A stretch of 54,341 nucleotides of DNA, taken from assembly GCA_028711215.1 (NCBI GenBank), contig JAQTSO010000001.1, positions 58,340 through 112,680 on the forward strand. The letters are read 5' to 3'. The stretch comes from Endomicrobiaceae bacterium (lineage in GTDB: Bacteria > Elusimicrobiota > Endomicrobiia > Endomicrobiales > Endomicrobiaceae). The notes under the pieces were generated by a model, which worked only from the letters and a program-made list of their open reading frames with translations, had not been told where the DNA came from and did not search any database. This document shows, in pieces, positions 8,730-15,106 of the stretch (position 1 is the first letter of the stretch; every line of letters begins with the position of its first letter). The translations under genes and the position numbers were made by a program.

Positions 8730-9572
8730 TTATATTTTGCCCGACCAGTCACAGGGTTTTGGATTTTTAGATGTTTCCCATTTAAAATAATTAAAATCGT
8801 TCGTGCAATACCTGCATGTTTCTTCAGGTTTTTTTAGATATTTAAGTATTTCTTTCGGAGTGTGGTTGAAAATGTTTATGCCTTTGCCTTCTGATATAAC
8901 AGTGTTGAATTTCTTATTAAAATATCCGATATAAGCGGCTATTGCACACATATATATGTTATCATCTTTTAGAATTGAGCAGAATTTTCCTGTGCAATTT
9001 AAAAAAGTTTCGTGCTTCGGAGATGTTCCGGTAGGATTTAACACTCCGCAGAAAGAAAAAGTTTTGTTTGATAAAGTATATTTAACACTTAAAGAATCTA
9101 ATTTTTTTGTTATTTTTTCAAGATAATTGAACAATGGAGGATATACCGTAATTTCAATAATTATATTGTTTTCTATGCATGTTTTAAAAAAATAGTCCGG
9201 CATAGTTTGGAGCAAAATCCCGTTGGTTATAACCATTATATCGGCAAAGGGGACGGTTTTTCTTGTTATTTTTAAAATCTCAGAAATTTCAGGATGAAGA
9301 AGAGGTTCTCCACCGAGAATTTTAATTTTTCGTATTTTACCAAAAATTTTGTTGAGGTGAGCAAGTCTTTTTTGTATAAGAAGACAGTCCGTAAATTTCT
9401 CATCAGCTATGTTGGAAAAATGGGTGCAACCTTTACAGTTTAAATTGCAGTGTTCAGTTACATGAAATTCAAGATGATCAAGGATATGTCCGCAAATGAG
9501 TTTTTCAAAAAAAGGTTTTACTTCTGCCAGTATCGGGATTTTATTTTTTAAAAGAGTTTTAAGTTTTTTCAT
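8730..9572 (-). CDS. Radical SAM protein of the polysaccharide locus
   Basis: A 280-residue protein with the radical SAM iron-sulfur motif CxxxCxxC at C42, C46 and C49 (HCNLNCKGC), followed by the glycine-rich SAM contact ILGGEPLLHPEI near residues 85-97 and VITNGILLQ. Several further cysteines lie in the C-terminal half, with CRYC near residue 257, as in SPASM/twitch-type auxiliary cluster regions. Radical SAM proteins of this type occur within surface glycan loci, but the substrate here is not known. It could modify a sugar, a lipid carrier or a peptide. It is divergent from the GT8 gene at 9642 and convergent with that at 7736. Confidence 0.8.
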   Translation of the reverse strand: MKKLKTLLKNKIPILAEVKPFFEKLICGHILDHLEFHVTEHCNLNCKGCTHFSNIADEKFTDCLLIQKRLAHLNKIFGKIRKIKILGGEPLLHPEISEILKITRKTVPFADIMVITNGILLQTMPDYFFKTCIENNIIIEITVYPPLFNYLEKITKKLDSLSVKYTLSNKTFSFCGVLNPTGTSPKHETFLNCTGKFCSILKDDNIYMCAIAAYIGYFNKKFNTVISEGKGINIFNHTPKEILKYLKKPEETCRYCTNDFNYFKWETSKNPKPCDWSGKI

Positions 9573-9605
9573 GTTTTTGTCGAGTTATTATATCAAATAA
9601 TTTTA

Positions 9606-9636
9606 TATAATAGAAAAACAGATTTAAAAAGGACAA
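9606..9636 (+). promoter_or_regulatory. -10 element and ribosome site of the second GT8 gene
   Basis: TATAAT lies at 9606-9611, within TTTTATATAATAGAAAAA. Nearly the same string (TATATAATAGAAAAAA) precedes the malic enzyme gene at 44279-44294. AAAAAGGA follows before the ATG at 9642. No convincing -35 was found. Confidence 0.5.
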
Positions 9637-9641
9637 ATCAA

Positions 9642-10622
9642 ATGAATATTAATGTATGTTTTACGCCTTCGGACAACTATGCCGTACATATGGCTGTTAC
9701 GATTACTTCAATTTTAAAAAATGCCGGCATTGATGATGAATTTTCTTTTTATGTTCTTGACAGCGGTATATCAGATTTCAATAAAAATAAAATTGCCGAA
9801 CTGAAAAAAATTAAGGATTTTAACATTCAATATGTAAAACTCGACACATCCGTTTTGGATAAGCTCCCTATAGTCCTTTCTCATTTTACCACGGCTATAT
9901 ATTACAGATTTATGATGGCTGATTTACTGCCTGATATTGAAAAAGTTATTTATCTTGATTGTGATATTGTTGTATGTTCAAGCATTAAAAAACTTTTTGA
10001 AGAGGATATTTCAGGTTATTATATTGCGGCAATTGAAGACATAGGTTCATATTACAATCATCTTGTTTTAAAACCGGAGTTTGAAAAATTACAAATAAAT
10101 TCAGGGGTGATGGTTGTTAATTTAGGATTGTGGCGTAAGGATGGATTAGGAGCTAAATTAATTAAATTTGCCATTGAAACAAAAGAAGAACTTCCTTTTG
10201 GTGATCAGGATGTTATTAACAAAAATCTTAAATGTAAAAGGCTTGATTTTAAATGGAATGTGCAGTCTTTTCCTGCATTTCATGTTTACAATAATATTGT
10301 TTTTCACCCTCTTAAAGATGAGATTATAGAAGCTGTGATAAATCCGTTAATAATTCATTATATTACAAAATGTAAGCCTTGGAACTGCGATGTTCCTTTC
10401 GGACATTTGTATATAAAATATAAACAGATGACTCCTTTCAGAGATAAGAGTTCAAAAGTAATTTTCAAACAGTTAAAATATTTTATTCTTAGATGCAGAG
10501 AGGCTTTCAAATTTGTGGTTTTTCCGGCATTTATAATATATCGTTCTAACGGATGGCTTAAAATTTCTTTATTCAATATTATAGAACTGAAGATTTTTCC
10601 GTCTAAAAAATCAATGAAATAG
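9642..10622 (+). CDS. Glycosyltransferase family 8 (LgtC/galactosyltransferase-like), paralogue 2
   Basis: A 326-residue GT8 enzyme colinear with the one at 7736: VCFTPSDNYAVHMAVTITSIL at the start, YLDCDIVVCSSIKKLF with the DxD site, NSGVMVVNLGLWR, FGDQDVIN and IIHYITKCKPWN. The two copies agree best in the first 110 residues and differ in the tail, so they probably use a similar donor but different acceptors. It has its own -10 element and ribosome site. Its 3' end overlaps the end of the convergent GT2 gene at 10611 by 12 bp. Confidence 0.88.
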   Translation: MNINVCFTPSDNYAVHMAVTITSILKNAGIDDEFSFYVLDSGISDFNKNKIAELKKIKDFNIQYVKLDTSVLDKLPIVLSHFTTAIYYRFMMADLLPDIEKVIYLDCDIVVCSSIKKLFEEDISGYYIAAIEDIGSYYNHLVLKPEFEKLQINSGVMVVNLGLWRKDGLGAKLIKFAIETKEELPFGDQDVINKNLKCKRLDFKWNVQSFPAFHVYNNIVFHPLKDEIIEAVINPLIIHYITKCKPWNCDVPFGHLYIKYKQMTPFRDKSSKVIFKQLKYFILRCREAFKFVVFPAFIIYRSNGWLKISLFNIIELKIFPSKKSMK

Positions 10623-11621
10623 ATTATAGAATTTTCTCAATATTCTGCCTAATATGGCATAGTTTATGCCATATTTCAAACAGGAATAAAAACAAAAAAG
10701 TCTTATTTTATATATACATTTATCATATGTTTTATAGAACGGTATTTTCATGTCTTCAAAAAATACATGTTTTAAAACTTCTGATATTTTTTTTAATTCT
10801 GCCAAATAGAGATTTGAAACTTCCAATTCTGCAGCGAACATCAGGGCAAGATACGGATAAAATGATTTACTGTATATTTCAAAAACATTATTTGATACGA
10901 GAAGTTTTTTTATCATTGCTGCAATCTCAATACAATCATAAATTCGGTCTGTTCTGTTATCCATTATTGAATTTTTCCTGTTAATTCTGTAATAATAAAT
11001 TGCATTCTTTATAAGTATGATTTTTGAAGCTTTTAATATTACATTGTAGATAAAGAGATTGTCTTCCATTCTGTTAGTTTTAAAAGAGATGTTATTTGCC
11101 GTAAGAAAATCTCTTTTGTATATTTTATTCCAGACAGACCATATCATTCGAAGAGTTATAAGTTTTTGTTTTTTTGCAATAGAGTCCACTTCATTTTTAT
11201 AGAAAAATTCTTTTTGTTTAAATGATTTTAATTTTTTTGTTGAGTTGTCGTAAGTATAGTGTGTGGCGATTACAAAATCGCAATTATTTTTTTCAATACT
11301 GTTGCAGAGTGTTTCAATATAGTTTTTTTCCACCCAGTCATCAGAATCTATAAAAACGATATATTTGCCGGTTGAGTGTTTTAATCCGGTATTTCTTGTA
11401 TTGCCGAGTCCCGTGTTTTTTTCAAGGTTTATTGTTATTATTCTTTTGTCTTTTTCTTGATATTCTTGTATTATTTGATAACTGTTGTCAGTCGAACAAT
11501 CATTAATAATAATAATTTCTATATTTTCAAATGTTTGTGAAATTATGCTGCCAAGACACTGCCTCAGATAAGGATCTACATTATAAACAGGGATAATAAT
11601 TGATACTTTTGGGTTAATCAT
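10611..11621 (-). CDS. Glycosyltransferase family 2 (EpsJ-like)
   Basis: A 336-residue GT2 protein starting MINPKVSIIIPVYNVDPYLR, with IIINDCSTDNS and VFIDSDDWVEKNYIETL carrying the metal-binding aspartates. It is related along its length to the genes at 6492 and 11618. Its start overlaps the stop of the upstream GT2 gene by 4 bp (ATGA), so the pair is translationally coupled. The 3' end runs 12 bp into the convergent GT8 gene. The sugar specificity is unknown. Confidence 0.88.
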   Translation of the reverse strand: MINPKVSIIIPVYNVDPYLRQCLGSIISQTFENIEIIIINDCSTDNSYQIIQEYQEKDKRIITINLEKNTGLGNTRNTGLKHSTGKYIVFIDSDDWVEKNYIETLCNSIEKNNCDFVIATHYTYDNSTKKLKSFKQKEFFYKNEVDSIAKKQKLITLRMIWSVWNKIYKRDFLTANNISFKTNRMEDNLFIYNVILKASKIILIKNAIYYYRINRKNSIMDNRTDRIYDCIEIAAMIKKLLVSNNVFEIYSKSFYPYLALMFAAELEVSNLYLAELKKISEVLKHVFFEDMKIPFYKTYDKCIYKIRLFCFYSCLKYGINYAILGRILRKFYNLFH

Positions 11622-12628
11622 CTAATTTTATGTAATAAAAAATATGTTTTCTTCAATGTTTTTCCTGTAACGGCATAACTTATATTATATTTTAAACAAA
11701 TTTCAAACAATAAAATTCTTGCTCTGTAAAAAATATTGTCTGCATATAATAGTTCCGGATTTTCACTGAAAAATTCATTTTTTATGTTTAAAAATATCTT
11801 TTTGAGGGTTTTTAAAGGGAGTTTTGATTCTTCCAGTTCGAATGCAAAACATTTTGCGGCATGTGACAGAAAAGCTTTTTTAAACTTTCTATAACGATTT
11901 TTTTCTATAAGTCTTTGTTTCAAGCATCTGAAACAGTTAAGAACTGAATAAATTCTTTCCGGGCAATTGTATGTTGCAGAACCTTCAATATTTTTTCTAT
12001 AAAAATAAACAGTGTCCGGGATAAACATTATTGAACAGTCTGAGGTAAAAATATCATAAATGAAAACTATGTCTTCCATCGGACATTTTTGAAAATATAT
12101 AGATTTTGATTTTAAAAAATCTTTTTTATATATTTTGCCCCAGCACGGACAGATATCAAGTACTGTCATGATTTTTTGTTTAATGTCCTCAGATATTATC
12201 GGGTATCCGTAAAATTTTTCGGGAAGTTTTTTTACATGTGTTTTTTTTGTTTTTTCATTGTAAAAAAAAGCCTCGGCTGTTACAACGTCGCAATCGTATT
12301 TTTCAATTGTGTCATATAAAACTTTTATATGGTTTTCAGCTATCCAGTCATCAGGATCTACAAAAATTATGTGGTTTCCGGAAGCTATTTTTAGCCCTGC
12401 ATTTCTGGCTTCTGAAACCCCGGTGTTTTGCTGTGATATTATTTTAAATCTGGGATCTTTTTTAGAATAATCTTCCAAAATGCTTTGTGAAGAGTCAGTT
12501 GAGCCGTCGTTAATACATATGCATTCAAAGTCCGCAAATGTTTGATCTATTATGCTGTCTAGACATTGTTTCAAATAAAGTGCGACATTATATACAGGTA
12601 TTATTATTGATATTTTGATTTGATTCAC
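11618..12628 (-). CDS. Glycosyltransferase family 2 (EpsJ-like), GTG start
   Basis: A GT2 enzyme with KISIIIPVYNVALYLKQCL, CINDGSTDSS and IIFVDPDDWIAENHI as donor and metal-binding blocks. The open frame reaches a TTG at 12673, but that adds a hydrophobic 15-residue leader that the paralogues lack. I chose the GTG at 12628, which gives 336 residues, the same length as the neighbour at 10611, and starts two residues before the conserved strand. A TATAAT-like -10 on the minus strand inside the longer frame (about 12648-12655) fits transcription starting after the TTG. No Shine-Dalgarno is visible for either start. It is the first gene of a two-gene unit. Confidence 0.82.
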   Translation of the reverse strand: MNQIKISIIIPVYNVALYLKQCLDSIIDQTFADFECICINDGSTDSSQSILEDYSKKDPRFKIISQQNTGVSEARNAGLKIASGNHIIFVDPDDWIAENHIKVLYDTIEKYDCDVVTAEAFFYNEKTKKTHVKKLPEKFYGYPIISEDIKQKIMTVLDICPCWGKIYKKDFLKSKSIYFQKCPMEDIVFIYDIFTSDCSIMFIPDTVYFYRKNIEGSATYNCPERIYSVLNCFRCLKQRLIEKNRYRKFKKAFLSHAAKCFAFELEESKLPLKTLKKIFLNIKNEFFSENPELLYADNIFYRARILLFEICLKYNISYAVTGKTLKKTYFLLHKIR

Positions 12629-12685
12629 AGCGAGTATTTTAGCAAATAAAATTATAAGTGCATAGCAGAACAAATAAATAAGGTG

Positions 12686-12720
12686 AATTGATTTATTAAA
12701 ATAATCAATTTTAGTATAAT
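12686..12720 (+). promoter_or_regulatory. Promoter region of lgt with short leader and inverted repeat
   Basis: An inverted repeat AATTGATT-N9-AATCAATT spans 12686-12710. A perfect TATAAT follows at 12715-12720. Only six bases separate the -10 from the lgt ATG at 12727, so the transcript would start at or next to the start codon (a leaderless mRNA), and no Shine-Dalgarno is present. The -35 is poor. The inverted repeat overlaps the -35 region and could be an operator. Confidence 0.5.
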
Positions 12721-12726
12721 AAACCT

Positions 12727-13458
12727 ATGTATCCGGAATTATTTAGTGTTGGTGGAATTACAATTTATACTTATGGTGTGTGTGTTGCCGTTGGTTTTTT
12801 TGTCGCCATGCAGTATGTAATCAAATATTCAATTAATACAGGCATCACAAAAAATCAGTTGTACGATTTTCTGTTTTATGTAATTATTTCCGGTATTATG
12901 GGGGCAAGGTTATTATATGTAATAATAAACTTGGATTATTTTTTATCTAAACCGCTGGAAGTTGTTCAATTATGGAAAGGCGGACTTGTTTATTATGGTG
13001 GTTTTATTGGTGCTGTTGTGGTTGCATTCACATATTTAAGGTCTAAAAAAATATCAATGCCCAAGATAGTAGATGTATTTGCACCGGCACTTGCACTTGG
13101 ACATTTTTTCGGAAGAATAGGATGTTTTTTCTCAGGTTGCTGTTATGGCAAAGAATGTGATTCATTTTTTGCAATACATAACAAATATCCGACACAAATA
13201 TTTGAAGCATTTTGTAATTTAATAATATTTTTTGTGCTTCATCAGGTTAATAAAAAAGAGCATAAGCCGGGATTAACTTTTCTTTTGTATCTTATTATAT
13301 ATCCTATAATAAGATTTATAATTGAGTTTTTTAGAGGTGATGACAGAGGTAGATTTATTCTTGGATTGTCAGTAGGACAAGCAATATCAATAGGAATAAT
13401 GATAATATCAATATTGATATTAATTTTTATGTATAAAGAGAAATATGAAAAAAAATAA
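12727..13458 (+). CDS. lgt: Prolipoprotein diacylglyceryl transferase
   Basis: Lgt attaches diacylglycerol from phosphatidylglycerol to the lipobox cysteine of prolipoproteins in the inner membrane; the lipoproteins at 40667 and 45689 would be substrates. The 243-residue polytopic protein shows the family's order: YTYGVCVAVGFF at the N-terminus, GARLLYVI, WKGGLVYYGGFIG, the signature GHFFGRIGCFFSGCCYG near residues 122-140, YPTQIFEAF, and IEFFRGDDRGRF toward the C-terminus. The length is typical. The leader is extremely short, as described for the promoter. It overlaps rluD by 14 bp, so the two are co-translated. Confidence 0.95.
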   Translation: MYPELFSVGGITIYTYGVCVAVGFFVAMQYVIKYSINTGITKNQLYDFLFYVIISGIMGARLLYVIINLDYFLSKPLEVVQLWKGGLVYYGGFIGAVVVAFTYLRSKKISMPKIVDVFAPALALGHFFGRIGCFFSGCCYGKECDSFFAIHNKYPTQIFEAFCNLIIFFVLHQVNKKEHKPGLTFLLYLIIYPIIRFIIEFFRGDDRGRFILGLSVGQAISIGIMIISILILIFMYKEKYEKK

Positions 13459-14344
13459 ATTGATTTATGATGTTGATCTGCCGGAAAGAGTTGATTATTT
13501 TCTTAATGAAAAAATTTTGGATTATTCAAGAACATACTTTCAAAAACTTATAAAAAATGGGCATGTGCTTGTAAATGATAAGCAGGTTTTGCCAAGTCAT
13601 AAGTTAAAAAAAGGAGATGAAATTGTTTATTCATTTGAAGAGCAGGAAACTTCAATTTCTCTCAAACCTGAAAAAATTCCTTTGAAAGTTATATACGAAG
13701 ATGACGATATTATATTGATCAACAAACAGTCGGATATTGTTGTTCATCAGTCATTTGGACACGAATCAGGAACTTTATTGAATGCATTATTGTGGCATTT
13801 TAAGGGTAAAACAAAACCTTTTATGGTCCACAGATTAGATAAAGACACAACAGGAGCAATAATTTTTGCAAAAAACGAGAAAGCAAAAGTATCGTTGTCA
13901 AGGCAATTTCAAAAAAGAGCTGTAAATAAAACGTATATAACAGCTGTTAGTGGCATTATTAATGAGGATCAAGGGAGAATAGAAGCACCACTTGGCAGAT
14001 CCAGAACAGACAGAAAAATAATAGAAGTCGGTCCGTTTGCGAAAAGAATGGCAATTACTGAATTTAAAGTGTTGTCAAGAACAAAACAATTTACTCTTTT
14101 AGAAGTAAGAATTATAACAGGCAGAACTCATCAAATCAGAAGTCATATGAAATATATAGGTCATCCCGTTTTAGGTGATGTTGCATACGGGGGTTGCACA
14201 AGTTTAAATAATGTTGAATTTAAAAGACAGATGCTTCACTCATATAAAATAAGATTTTCTCATCCCGGAAAAGGCAAAATGGTTGAATTTATTGCAGATA
14301 TCCCCAAAGATATGGCAGGCTTATTTAAAAATATCAAAATATAA
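13445..14344 (+). CDS. rluD: RluA-family 23S rRNA pseudouridine synthase (RluD-like)
   Basis: Converts specific uridines of large-subunit rRNA to pseudouridine. The 299-residue protein has an N-terminal S4 RNA-binding domain (residues about 12-75, YFQKLIKNGHVLVNDKQV) and a catalytic domain with the family motif HRLDKDTTGAII, whose Asp is the nucleophile, near residue 140. It ends with the conserved block GRTHQIRSHMKYIGHPVLGDVAYGG. The presence of S4 and the length favour RluD/RluC over RluA; the exact target uridines are not readable. It overlaps the end of lgt by 14 bp. A tRNA-Phe gene on the opposite strand lies 25 bp downstream. Confidence 0.9.
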   Translation: MKKNKLIYDVDLPERVDYFLNEKILDYSRTYFQKLIKNGHVLVNDKQVLPSHKLKKGDEIVYSFEEQETSISLKPEKIPLKVIYEDDDIILINKQSDIVVHQSFGHESGTLLNALLWHFKGKTKPFMVHRLDKDTTGAIIFAKNEKAKVSLSRQFQKRAVNKTYITAVSGIINEDQGRIEAPLGRSRTDRKIIEVGPFAKRMAITEFKVLSRTKQFTLLEVRIITGRTHQIRSHMKYIGHPVLGDVAYGGCTSLNNVEFKRQMLHSYKIRFSHPGKGKMVEFIADIPKDMAGLFKNIKI

Positions 14345-14368
14345 AATTATAAAAAACAAAATAAAAAG

Positions 14369-14441
14369 TGCTAGGGGGCGGAATTGAACCGCCGACACAA
14401 GGTTTTTCAGACCTTTGCTCTACCGACTGAGCTACCCCAGC
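14369..14441 (-). tRNA. tRNA-Phe (anticodon GAA)
   Basis: A 73-nt cloverleaf on the minus strand. Acceptor GCTGGGG pairs with CCCTAGC (one G-U pair), discriminator A follows, and CCA is not encoded. The D arm is GCTC/GAGC, the anticodon stem AAGGT/ACCTT with loop CTGAAAA gives GAA, and the T arm is GGCGG-TTCAATT-CCGCC. A T-rich run follows the 3' end. Confidence 0.96.
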
Positions 14442-14463
14442 ACTTCACTTCAATATTTATTGA

Positions 14464-14769
14464 TTATTTCTCTTTGGAACCGAAATATTCAGTTTTTTTC
14501 TTTTCAATAACATTGGCTACTTTTGTTTTGCCTTCTTCTACAAAACTCTTGCCATCTTCAATAATGTCTTTTACTTTTGTTTTACCTTCTTCCACAAAAC
14601 TCTTGCCATCTTCAATAATGTCTTTGCTTTTTTCTTTCAGGTCAAGTCCCAGTTTTTTTAAATCTTCTCTGGTTTCTTTGCCGGATTTAGGAGCAAACAA
14701 AATGCCTACTGCAGCACCAATAATTACACCGGTCAAAAGTGCAAAAAAAGAATCTTTATTATCACTCAT
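14464..14769 (-). CDS. YtxH-like small membrane-anchored protein
   Basis: A 101-residue protein with one N-terminal membrane segment (FFALLTGVIIGAAVGILFAP, residues about 7-26) followed by PKSGKETREDL, the hallmark of the YtxH/gas-vesicle-protein-like family, and then a charged helical tail. I chose the ATG at 14769 because AAGGAGTC precedes it and the family begins there; the longer frame lies inside the upstream gene. Residues about 48-83 are two almost identical 18-residue repeats (KDIIEDGKSFVEEGKTKV), encoded by a 54-bp tandem duplication at 14519-14626. Its start overlaps the end of the DUF948-like gene by 8 bp. Family members are linked to envelope stress, but no function is assigned. 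Confidence 0.82.
   Translation of the reverse strand: MSDNKDSFFALLTGVIIGAAVGILFAPKSGKETREDLKKLGLDLKEKSKDIIEDGKSFVEEGKTKVKDIIEDGKSFVEEGKTKVANVIEKKKTEYFGSKEK
14519..14626. repeat. 54-bp tandem duplication inside the YtxH-like gene
   Basis: Units 14519-14572 and 14573-14626 differ at only about three positions and encode two copies of an 18-residue helical repeat. The reading frame is kept. Confidence 0.85.
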
Positions 14770-15052
14770 GATTTGACTCCTTACATTTTTTATTTTTAAA
14801 AAACACAGATACAATTTTCGGTATAAAAGATGCTATAATTTTAACACCTGCATTAGCCACAACATTGTTAAAGTTAGAAACATAACCTAAAATATTTCTG
14901 ACCGACTTCATGTCAGAATCAAGCTGTGTAATAGCATCATCTAACTTTCGGACCGTTTTGCCTAGTTGTACCAGAGTGACTACAAAATAGACTGTAGCAA
15001 CAACTATTGCAACTGTCACAACGATAATACATATAAAAATTACTGTATTCAT
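14762..15052 (-). CDS. DUF948-like small membrane protein
   Basis: A 96-residue protein with an N-terminal membrane segment (VIFICIIVVTVAIVVATVYFVV), a short heptad-like helical stretch (KTVRKLDDAITQLDSDMKSV), a second weakly hydrophobic region and a basic tail. Size, topology and position directly upstream of ytxH match the DUF948 family, which is often paired with YtxH in other bacteria. I chose the ATG at 15052 rather than the GTG two codons upstream, because a TTGCAA-17-TATAAT promoter ends 8 nt before this ATG and the GTG would fall before the transcript start. The transcript is nearly leaderless. Function is unknown. Confidence 0.75.
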   Translation of the reverse strand: MNTVIFICIIVVTVAIVVATVYFVVTLVQLGKTVRKLDDAITQLDSDMKSVRNILGYVSNFNNVVANAGVKIIASFIPKIVSVFFKNKKCKESNHE

Positions 15053-15060
15053 ATCCACAT

Positions 15061-15089
15061 ATTATACAACATAAGATTATTTTTTGCAA
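15061..15089 (-). promoter_or_regulatory. Sigma70-type promoter of the DUF948/ytxH pair
   Basis: On the minus strand TTGCAA (15084-15089) is followed after exactly 17 bp by TATAAT (15061-15066). Only eight bases lie between the -10 and the ATG at 15052, leaving no room for a Shine-Dalgarno. Confidence 0.65.
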
Positions 15090-15106
15090 ACTATAGATGT
15101 AAGAAG

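Noticed and set aside
12629-12673. TTG start for the GT2 gene ending at 11618
   Set aside because: It adds a hydrophobic leader absent from the two paralogues and includes a likely -10 element.
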